Below are positions 13,201 to 25,200 of a stretch of DNA of 64,000 nt, piece by piece. Source of the stretch: Antedon mediterranea (taxonomy: Eukaryota > Echinodermata > Crinoidea > Comatulida > Antedonidae). The stretch is taken from positions 19,404,501-19,468,500 of the forward strand of contig NC_092672.1 in the NCBI RefSeq assembly GCF_964355755.1. The letters run 5' to 3'. The first letter of the stretch is position 1. Each line of letters opens with the position of its first letter. A model generated the notes under the pieces. It was not told the DNA's origin, did no database searches, and worked only from the letters and a program-made list of their open reading frames with translations. The position numbers and the translations under genes are program-made.

Positions 13201-16200
13201 TGTTCTATAAAGTTACCAAAAAGTAACACAAAATGAATATCAACGCTGTGGTCTTAGATTCTAGCCATTACTTCAATAATTGAGGAAAAGTGAGGAAAAA
13301 CGTAGTCAAAATAAAACTACTATTAAAATGCCGTGGACGAGACAATTATGAATTTTTAAATGCATATAGGAAATTTAATAAACACGATATGTCTTATAAA
13401 ATGCTTTACCATGTACAATAGGGACAAAGAATAACTATATCTGGCAAAAAAATGTTCAAAAGATTCATGGTTTGTGAAATAATAAGGATTTAAGTGATAC
13501 TGAATATCTCGTCCGTAACAAAAATGTCCTGAAATGTTTTTGAATATATTTTCATCAAAATATAAAATTTTCAAAAATTGTGTTAATAATCTAATGATAG
13601 ACCTCAGGAGAAAATGAAATATCAAGATTTTTGGCATCATTAAAATAAATGTAAAAAAACCGCCTAAAACGTCATGGACATTTATGAATTTGAAATGCAT
13701 GTATGGAATTAATAAACAACAACATTTTAATTAAATACTTGAATTATGTATTATTGAGACATAAAGTAATTATATCTGTTGATAAAACAGTAATAAGATG
13801 CATAGTTTATGAAATAAATAGAATTTTAAAATGTCCTATCCGTGAAATATGGTTTTTTCATATTTAATATTCAATAACTTAGAAACTATATATCAGAAAA
13901 ATAAAAAAAATGTTATTTAATAAAATAAGTAAATACAATTGTTCAACCCACGGACCAAATACTGTGGAATGCCCCATTTGGTAAATTACATTGATTGTGT
14001 ACTAATTTTAATAAGTTTTATTTTCAAGACTTAACTCCTGTGGAGATACAGGCTCGAGGACCAGAAGCAGTTAGAGCATTCAATGAAGCTCTGAAAGAAG
14101 GGAAAACTGAAGTTAAACAAGGCAGAGTTATTTTTGTAGGTCTTGAAGGAGTAGGAAAAACTTCTACTATCAATGCTTTGCTAAAGAAAAGGTAAGCAAA
14201 TCTATTAAAACTGTCAAGTCAAATTAAAAGATAGCACACACATACAATTACAATTAAAAGTGATTTTCAAATAAAGTAACAATAAAATACACTTCTCAAA
14301 AGAAGTATTTGCACTTTCTTTTAGTTTCATGTTACAATATTGTTTAAAGGTTATTATTATTTACATTATATGTAAGATACACTTTACAAAATTATAAACA
14401 ACTTAACATCTTCAATAGCTGCCAGAAAAATAAAGGATCATGTCACTAAATATGTGTGTGCCTCCATCTGAAAACCAGAGTTTTTTCCACTAATGAACTG
14501 AATTGTGAACATTACAAACACTGAAAATATAAAAATACCATTTCATTACCATCGCATTTTACCACATTTCCTATTAATATACAAACATTTTTCTGAAGTG
14601 TGAAATTGATTGACGAAAGAGTGTAAAACACATTAAGTCATCGGACATTGATACCAAGAATTCATAAATACCAATTTAATGTAATTTTGCCTTTTCTACA
14701 AAAAAAACATATTTTGTGGACTTAACTAATATAATATGACGTAGTATAAACAAATACAGTATTCTCTACCAAGAAAGCATTTTTTCTTGTCATTTTTGAC
14801 ATTCGATATTTAATTTTATAATCAACATTTCTTTTATAGTTTCAATCCAAATCATGACATAACTGACGCTATAGCAACAACAACGGTGTGCACTCAAGAT
14901 GATGTCGATGAAACAACATTGAAAGAAGAACTACCAGACACATGTAAGTATTAAGATGCGTGAAATAATGGTTCATAGATGTTAAAAAAATTGTTTGTAG
15001 TACATATAATTCCAAGTATACTGTCAAAACCAACCAACATTTATTGACACAAGTATGCAAATATTTTTTTTGTGACAAACCCATATTTTTCTGGCTTCAG
15101 TAAACTCATTATTTATAAAATATAATAGAGAGCTTTCGCTATCTCGGATCGGGAACGAGAACCAGCTCCTGTATCTCGGGCTACGAGCATTAGTTAATTA
15201 AAATTTCACATAAACTAATGACGTCATACACAAAAAACCCTTACTTTCTCGGCGGCTCGTTCCCGATCGAGATAGCGAAAGCTCTCTAATAACTAATTTT
15301 ACAAGATTTAAAAAAATACATTAACCTTCATATATATGTCACAAATACAGAAAAGGGTAAGCAGGCCAGTGTATTGCATAATCAGTGATTATTCTATTAT
15401 TTATGCTGTAATGGTAAACAAAAGGAAAATGTTAATAACCATAGATATAAAACAAGTAAAAACTACAAAAACTTTGATGAAACTAAATTTTAAACTAAAT
15501 CTAAACTGCTTTTCTGTACACACATTTACAATTTATAGCTAAGGAAAAAATTACAAGAGTAGAAAAATACGAGAGTGCAGAAGGAGGCCAAAATAAGTTT
15601 GTAGACAAATCTATATATAAATTTACGTAAGGGCAAAATTCGGTAAATCGCGCCTTACTTCTAGAATGTTTACTCGATGGTATATACAGTTGGTTCGTAC
15701 TTTCGGTACTGATTTTAACCACCTGATGTAACCCTGTTTACTAATTAAATTAAGTTAGATAATTAGTTATTGACGATTAAAACGAATTTAGGTTCAAAGA
15801 TTTGCCCCAAATAGGGGTGTTTTCCGATCGTGGTATACACTGTCTAATGGATGTCCATCTTGAAAAATACCCGCCACAAAAATGCGAGGAGGCTTCGCAT
15901 TTTCCTATCTCCTCCTACGATAATTGTTTTTAATAGCTGAAAACCGGTTGAACAGCTAGAGTACACCATCATGATGTTGAAGACAGGCCGATTTTCTTTA
16001 AAAAATACTATTTTGATAGATTTAATATACGATTATACAAATGTATTGATTTGCGATGAATGGAACATCCCAATCTCTCAGTCTGCCAAAGTTTGGTTTA
16101 ACACAAGTAGGTAAATTTATGAGCCCTTGGTTTAACACATACGGTAGGTAAATATATGGGCCCTTTGAGAATAAACTTGCAAAACTTTGACAATACTGTA

Positions 16201-19200
16201 AATACCTATTATAGATTAGATTAGATGTAATATAAAAATATATACAAATAAACTTTATTACTGACATTGTGGACAGGCTCTACAGTTAGATATATAAACA
16301 CATTATTATATACAAATAAACTTTATACTGACTGTTCCTTCTCAACGTTTGTATTAATTAATAATTACCAATAATATAAACGTTGTAGTAGTGTATCGTG
16401 ACATGTACTTTAATATTTCAATCGATTATGACAGTGACAGTTTAACAAAGTATTAAATCGCAAATGTTTTACTGTATTTAGAGGTATATTATTTATAGAA
16501 TATAGGCCTATACAACATGAAAAAAATATTTCGTTACTGAGTGGATAAAGAATATATTGAAAAAATGTTCCTCTTTGTACCTATCCGCTTTCCCATCCCT
16601 CAACCCTAATGTTACATACAAAACACAAATTGGGTTTCTTTAAATGAGTCCAAATAAAAAATTTGGACTCATTTTGTGATAAGTTTCTCCTTCGGAAGTA
16701 ATTCCCAGGGTGCTAATTTTAGTTGACTACATAAATCATCGTGTCTATTTATTCGTTTCTGTAAACGACAATGTATTATAGTCCTGCGGTACGTACATTT
16801 GAAATCGCCAGTTATGTTACGCTGAAATTACTGTATATTCGAGAACCATCTGTGGGCACGACCTGATGGTACGCGAGCAAAGCGAGTGCTTCAAAGTAAA
16901 TTTACGTAAGGGCAAAATTCGGTAAATCGCGCGTTATTTCTAGAATGTTTTCTCAATGGTATATAAAGTTGGTTCGTACTTTTGGTACTGATTTTAACCA
17001 CCTGATGTAACCCTGTTTACTAATTAAATTGAGTTCGATAATTAGTTATTGACGATTAAAACGAATTTAGGTTCAACGATTTGCTTCAAATAGGGGTGTT
17101 TTTTTTAATGGATGTCCGTCTTGAAAAATACCCGCAGACAATAATGCGAGGATGCTTCGCATTTTCCTATCTCCTCCTACAATAATTGTTTTTAATGTCT
17201 GAAAACCGGTGGAACAGCTCGAGTACAGCATCATAATGTTGAAGACAGGCCGATTTTCTTTAAAAAATACTATTTTGATAGATTTAATATATATACGTTT
17301 ATACAAATGTATTGATTTGCGATGAATGGAACATTCCAATCTCTGTTCCACCAGCGTCTATTCCCTCAGGCGTCGTAAAGGCAAGTACTGTATACTCATA
17401 ACAGAAATTCGATCCATTTTTTTTTCAATCTGTGCTGCAGAGGTTGGATATAATTTTTTTTTAACGGATATTATGAGCTAGCGTTTTCACTCGCCGTATA
17501 TTATGTACACATCTTTATTATTGCAGTTAAACCACCCACATCATCACCCTTCCCTCACTGGCATGAGTAGCGTTGTAAAACCAGTAGAGGATAGGCCTAC
17601 GGTACATCACATGCCCTAAACGCAGAACAACTTTGGTGGGTAGGGTAGGAACCAACTTAAGTATGAATTGGCTCTAAGAAACAATTGAAAACCATTAGGC
17701 CTACTAATTAAGTTGAGTTAGATAATTAAATATTTATTGACGATTAAATCGAATTTATGATTTTCCCCGAATAGAGGTGGTTTTCACAAATTGTTTTACA
17801 TTATATAAACATATACACGTTGTAGTGATGTATCGTTACATGTACTGTACTATTTCAATCGACTATGACGGTGATAGTTTCAACAAAGTATTAAATCGCA
17901 ATGTTTTACTGTGTGTAGTGGTATATTATTTGTAAAACATGAAAACAATTAATATTTCGTTACTAAATGGATAAAGAATATATTTAAAAAGTGTTCCTCT
18001 TTGCACCCATCCTCTCCCCATCCCTCAACCCTAATGTTACATACAAAACACAAATTAAGTTTGTTTAAATTTGACTTAAACAATTGGTCTCATTTTGTGA
18101 CAAGTTTCTCTTTCGGAAGTAATTCCCAGGGTGCTAATTTTAGTTGAGTACATAAATCACAGTGTCTATTTTATTCGTTCCTGTAACCGACATGTATTAT
18201 TGTCCTGCGGTACGTACATTTGAAATCGCCAGTTTTTTAACGCTGAAATTATTATGTATTCGAGAACCATCTGTGGGCACGACCTAGATGGTACGCGAGC
18301 GAAGCGAGCGTACCATCTAGTTTAAATAAATAAAAATAAATTAATAAAATAAAACTGGATGACAATCATAGAACATAACATAGATAAGGCGCTTGAAAAC
18401 TTTGAAAATTAGTTCATACAAGTGGCTAATATTCAAATCAATCCACTGTGATTAAAAAGTAATTTTTTTTCTCTTTTATTGCTTTAAAAACCCCATGTTA
18501 AATCCTGTGTTGTTTTATGTATGATTCTTGTTTAATATTTATTTATTTAATCTGATTATGTAGTTGTATTGTCTTGTTTTATGGATGTTATTCATATAAT
18601 TTGTTTTACATACAATTTCTTGATTACTACTTTAATTCAAACAAATTTGAAATAAATTGATAACTTGCTTCTTTTTACCTAAATTATTTATTTATAACAC
18701 AGAACTGGATTTATTCTGTAATATCATGGATATATTCATTATTCAAATGTGTGTGATGTATTTTTTGTTTTGAAAGCTTTGTACTATATTGCATTTGTTG
18801 GTTTGTTGTTAGGGAGCCGCACGTCCTTCAGGCGACAGCGGGTTTCCTGCTTTTGCGACTCCTGAGCTGGCATGGCAAATGAATCAATTAAATGTGTGTT
18901 TCTTCCTTTTTAACATTTCAATAAATAATTAACATATTCATAGTGTACAAGCACAACAACAATAATATACAAAAACAAATTACACTTTTTTTAAAGCTTC
19001 TGAAATGTATGAGAAAGCAATTGCTAGAGAAGTGGTGAAACAAGTGAAAGGAAAACAAAATGCAACAGCATCTACAAAACAGGCTTCTGGCAATTATGAA
19101 AATGCTCCCATGAAGCATGTGAAAGAAGACAGAATAGAAGAACAGTCAAAAGAAAATCCAGCACAATCAACTATAACAGAAGAAAGCAAAATGGACGAGG

Positions 19201-22200
19201 GTAATAAAAAATGATAATAGGAATTTCAAGTGCAGGGCGTATTATTATTACATTTCACACCATTTCACTGTCTGCTCTACCAAAACTAAGCACTGGATTT
19301 TACATGGGCTGACTTGTGGCCTGGGCTATTCGATTTATTTTTATTACTTTTTTTCATTTATTCGATATTTGATTTATTGTCTCTTTTTCTTTATATGTTT
19401 ACTTAGTTAACTATATTATTTTAGTTTTAAAAGGATCTTATACGTGACAAGAATAATTTATTCTTCTAGTATAAATCCTTAATATGATTCTAGCTGCTTT
19501 ATTGTCGATCATGTAAACTTTTTCTGTATTCATGTCATAAATAAAAATAACCGATAAAATAAAAAGATGGAAGAGGTGGTTAAATTGAATAGAAGTTTAC
19601 TTTAAAACAGTTAGTGTCTTCGAATGTTTGATCCATAATTCAAAACAAATATACTTTGCCTCTTTCAATTTTTTGTTTTTTAAAACTATGGGCCTCTGCG
19701 TCTCGAAATAACTAGACCTACTATTTTCTGCTCATGTTTTAACCAGAAACTATATTTGTTATTATTCTCAAACAAACTCAATGAAAGAGGAACATCTTTA
19801 GAGGCATGTGCCAAATTCTCCTCTTAATAATTGACAAGGTTTTCTTTCAAGATATATGGCAATTGAAAAGTCACTATGACGAGTCTTCTTGTCAATCAGG
19901 AAACGAAAAGCCAAGTAGAATCATTAGAAAAGCAAACTCAGGACCTGAAATCATCAGAAACGTTGATATTCTGTAGATCCTTCGTTATTTTCACTTTCAT
20001 TTTTAAAAATTAAATTGTCTGACAATGTACTTTTCTACAATAATTATTAATTTTAATTACCATTTATAAAATAATCAGAATCCTATAAAAAATTATCCTA
20101 AAAAAAGTCCTATAGAAATTACATACAGAAACATGATATTGATATTTTATTTGTCAACTAATACAATATTTTACAATTTTTAATTTAGTTAAATTACAAA
20201 CAACCAAAAATATAGAACAAGAAACATTTCAGAAAGACGGAAGTGATGACGAGACAAAGATTCCTTCAAAAAGAGAAGAAGAATTAATAGAGATTGAGTT
20301 TCAGAAACAAGGAAGTAATGACAATGTGACTAGCGACAAGTTTGTGATGAATATCTGGGATTTCGGAGGACAACCAATTTATCATGTGATGCAGCGGGTA
20401 AAGTAGTTACATTTCATTACATGAAGCCCTTTTCTCACAGACATGGAAGCAAAATGCAGGGAATATATATATATTGAATATTTTACCCGATGCCTGCATT
20501 ACCCACTCCGACAGAATGTCAGACCAGCATGGTATTAGTTTATATATATTCCCAACATATATTTCTGTGAGAAAAGGCCTAACAATTTAGTTCTGCCTGC
20601 ACAGGTCTTCCTCCTCTAATATAAGACTAACAAAGTTAGGAAAGGCCAACACTAATATAGTAACAAAACAAACTTTAAATGTTATTCATAAGAATTCTAG
20701 TACTATGGTAAAATAGCTATGTTTAGACATGATATTTTAAATCTAAAAATTAAAACACTATGAAACAAAAACCCTATACAATTCTAAATTTAAATGTTAT
20801 TGATAATCAAGCATTTTGATATATTTACCATTCATTGAATGTCACTGTTTTATTGATCTCATAGATCTTCATGGTATCTTTTGCTGTTGTATGCATAGTA
20901 TTCAACCTTTGTGATGATCTTGATGCCCCAGCTAAAGTTTTGGATCCAACAACTGTAAGCTCACTTTTATTAGTTTTTAAACACTATTTTCAATTCCTAT
21001 ATTGTGATTACTTTATAGTGAAAAATGTATACCTCTGCTCTGAACACATCTTAAAGTTTTAAGACTTATCAATTAGCTTCTCACATCTTATCCATAGACA
21101 ATTTAACACAAAACTACATTAATAAAGAAACATTCTTTTCCTGCATTACTCAATAAATGAATAACAATAGATTGAACAATTACATTTTTTTCAATTGTTG
21201 TATACAGTATTATACATGATCAAAGAAATTAAAATTGAGTGTTCTACAAACATTTTTTGTTATCATATGTACTTATAAAATTTAGGGTGAAAAGTATGAC
21301 CACAGAATGACAAATCTGGAGTTCATTCTTTCTTGGATTCGTTCCATATACACAAACAGTAGACCTGATGCAAAGATAAATGGTCAGCCTTGTCCTCCTG
21401 TATTATTGATAGGTACACATTTAAATGGTCTAAATAATCAAAAGGTGAGTTGAAAGACTGTAGAGAAATGACTCTTTTGTAATAATCATTTTTTGATGGA
21501 ATGGAAGATGGTGCCATGTTGTTGGATAATAATAGCTTTAAACAGTGATTAAGTGTCTCTTTTTTTCAGGTTAAAGAAATAAAATCTAAAATTTGGGAAG
21601 CCCTAAAAGACAAACCATATGAAACTATGGTGTGTTCAACTATTTTTACCATTGAAAACAGTGTACCATTTAAACAAAGCAATGCTTCTGCCATCATGAA
21701 ACAAATACTGGATTTATCAAAGAAAATGATCCGCACTTTGCCAATAAAATGGTTGCAAGTCCAGCAGGAAATCCAAATCTTGAAAAAGAAGCACATCTAT
21801 TTACCAACTTTTGAGGTTAGGTGCAAGAATTAATAGAAAATAGCGTTCAATGTAAACAATTAATGAATTACCATATTAAAAATGTGGCAATTTCTTTTAT
21901 AAAGAAAAATTCGCAAAAATAAGGTTTACAGTATTTGTTCTATTGTTCTATTAGTCAGATCTCAATTTTCAGTATACCACCATGTTATTTTCAGTTTACA
22001 TTGTAATTGGTGTAAAATCCTAGTTAATACGGGTCTGAATAAAACAATTACTTGTAGTGAAGCTTTCAGTCAACTACCATTTTCACTAATAGATGTACTT
22101 TATATATAAAGTTAAATCTCTTTATAGTAGGTATTTATTGTACTGTTACATTGTCATATTATTTGAAAATTTATGAAAGTATATTAATAAACTTTTCATT

Positions 22201-25200
22201 ATAATTGTTTTACGTATGTTCATATCTATTTTTGAACAGATCCAAGATGAAGTACTTAAAAAAATCTGTAAAGTAACAGACGGTCACAAAGAGTTGCTTG
22301 AGTATTTACATGACATTGGCGTGATCCTCTACTATCCAGATGACAAGGATCTAAGAGATATAATAGTTGTAGATTTGATGCGACTAGTTGACATGTTTAA
22401 AACAATCATCACTGTAATAGACCATGACGATATGGTTAGTAATTAACAAAAATGATGTTTTGCATACTGTGCAGCAACATAATATTACTGGCTTCTAAAT
22501 TTAATTAAAAATAACTTTTGATAGAAAATAACTTCACTAAACTTACAGGTACCCAATCATATGAACTCAAAGATCAATACTTTTTTTCAACTATAGGCCT
22601 ACCAATGTTACTCTGAATTAATAAATTAAAATTTGATTTTAATTGTATTCTATTTTTGTAAAATAATAGGTACCAGCTATGAGACCAGCTTGGAGGATGC
22701 TGGACCAAGGCATTTTAAAAGGTGGATTGCTAAAACATCTGTGGGAGAAGTTCTGTGATTCTGATGAGATATTATCATTCTTTGCGTCTCTCATGCAAAA
22801 GTTTGGATTAGTGTGTGAACAAATAAATTCAAAGGTATTGATACTAATTTCATTAATATTTCAATTTTCTAGCCTATATATAGCCTACTGATCTACTTAT
22901 TAAATTATTTTTTGTTTACACAGAATAATGAAAAAATTTTCTACGTTCTGTCACGTTTGAAACCACATGCCTCACCACCACCTGGATTTGAAAAAAAGCG
23001 TGCAGTTTCTCTATTTCATGATTTTGGTAGCTATCTTCCAGATGATCTTTTCCAACGTGCTGCAACAAAGTTTATTGAGAAATTTCAAATGGAAGATAAA
23101 GAACCTGTTCTATCCTATGAGCATGTAGAATTGAACATTGATGCTGATCACCTAGTCATTCTATATGTTACTACCATTAAACAATGCCGTATGTTACAGG
23201 TAAATTTTACAATTAGTACCCTATTTTTAATGCAATAATAAATTTACCCAAATTTACAATAAAATTACTTCGCAAACTAAAAATATTTTGCAGGAAATAT
23301 GAATTTTGTGATTTAGTGTTGTGTAAATGCTGACAATTTTGTGTAAAATTGCTACTATAATATGATGTTTAAAAAAAAAAATACATAAATACCAGATGTA
23401 CTTTTGAAAGAAACATTTGTTGCGCAACGTAATCCTACAGGAGCCAGTTTGGTTTTGAATTAAAAAAAAAATTGATGCTTCAGCTCATCCGATCATTGAT
23501 GAAACACACTGTAGATTACGGAGGTTTGCCCATAAAAAAACCCATGCTGATGTCATTCTTTTGTTTGCATTAAATTTACCACTTGATCAGTCCAGAGAGA
23601 CCATGTGACTTAATTGGTCCACACGAGTTCCACTGTGGGTATTTGCGTCCAACCATCAAATAGCCAGATTCCAAAAAAGCTCTGCCAATCACAGGAAAGC
23701 TCAGCTTTGATCGATGAAATCACACTACAAAACCACCATTTTGTGGTGTGATTTCATCGATCAAAGCTGAGCTTTCCTGTGATTGGCAGAGCTTTTTTGG
23801 AATCTGGCTACCCACCCCTGAAAATTGTAATAAATATTTTCAAAGGTAACTTTTAGGAATTGTTTTTGCATTTTAAAATTGTATCATGTTTTATACTATT
23901 GTATCAAGGGTCCCAAAGAAGATAGTATTTTTATTGTGAATGACTAAAAATAAATAAATTGTTTATTTTTTTAAATATTTCAGACAACAATAGTAAGAAC
24001 AAAGAGCTTCAATGATAGTCCTTTAGAACAGCAGCTTACAGAAGATGAAATCAAGCCACTACCTGAAGCCTGTAAGAAGGTAGGCTAGTAGATATGAAAG
24101 TGACTAAACAACATCATATATATATACTTTATTTACAAAGTTGGTATAGGTATTTTGATTGATTTTTTATATAGATTTTGTTCACTAAAGAAAAATATAG
24201 TACTATACTTAAAAATTTATTTTGATCATAATCAGTTTCCATTCTGAATATTGCATAAATGATTTTATTTCACGATGTTCTGGATTTGATTATTTCGCTT
24301 CAGCTGATACTCGGGACTGTTGATTCTACATGCAATACAATTTTTAAATTAATTTTAATATTCTATATATTATATACTATTAGGTACTTTGTTTCCTCCA
24401 AAAGGAATTGAAAGTGTTCAGTCAGAGTGGTGCACGGGGTCTTAAAGTAAGAATGTGCATCCCTTGTGAATGTAGTCCAAACTTTCAAAATACACAAGTT
24501 CGTAAAGTGAGGATGTGCATTCCTTGTGCATCTAGTCCAAACACCAATGCTCATATGCATGTGATTAGCAAGTTTGACAAAGATTATTTACCTTGTGATG
24601 ACAGGAAAATGGATGTGAGACCTTACCGTAAATTGTTTGGTGATGAACTAACAAAAGGTAAACATATTTGTTGATTTTGTATTTATAAAATTATATTGGT
24701 GGGGTTTCAATTCCGAATAAAAGTTTTTCTACTCATGAACGTTTTCATGTATTTTGTTTGTCACAGTTCTTTTAAATAGAATGTTTAATACACTTGTTGC
24801 TTCAAGATTTTTAATTATTTAAACAGGAAATAAATTTGACTTTACTTTGGCAACTATACAAATAAAATAAATTAACAACAGCAAAACAACAAAAATTAAG
24901 TGATTAAAATAGATAAAATACACATAGTTGTGTTGGTAGTCTATAAGTGCTAGCTTAAACCAACATAGGCCTTTTCCACTTCGATGGGGAGAACATAACT
25001 TGAAAAGTAGAACAAAATGTAAAAATTGAATTGAATGCAGCAATCTTGTTAAGGATGTAGATGTATCAAAAGTCCATGATTTAAAAATGTAATGACAGTT
25101 TTTTATTGATTATGACTCATGGACACTATGAATACAAATGAGGAAAATAAATTTGAAAAACTCCCCAAATTGCTTGTATATATTTCAGTTTCGCTATTAA

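Noticed and set aside
13356-13700. 114-codon minus-strand open frame in the ROCO-A intron
   Set aside because: Phe/Ile/Leu-rich with no family resemblance; AT-rich sequence produces such frames by chance.
19005-19214. Separate small gene starting at the ATG at 19005
   Set aside because: It is the inside of ROCO-A exon 18997-19200: acceptor, donor and phase fit the neighbouring exons.
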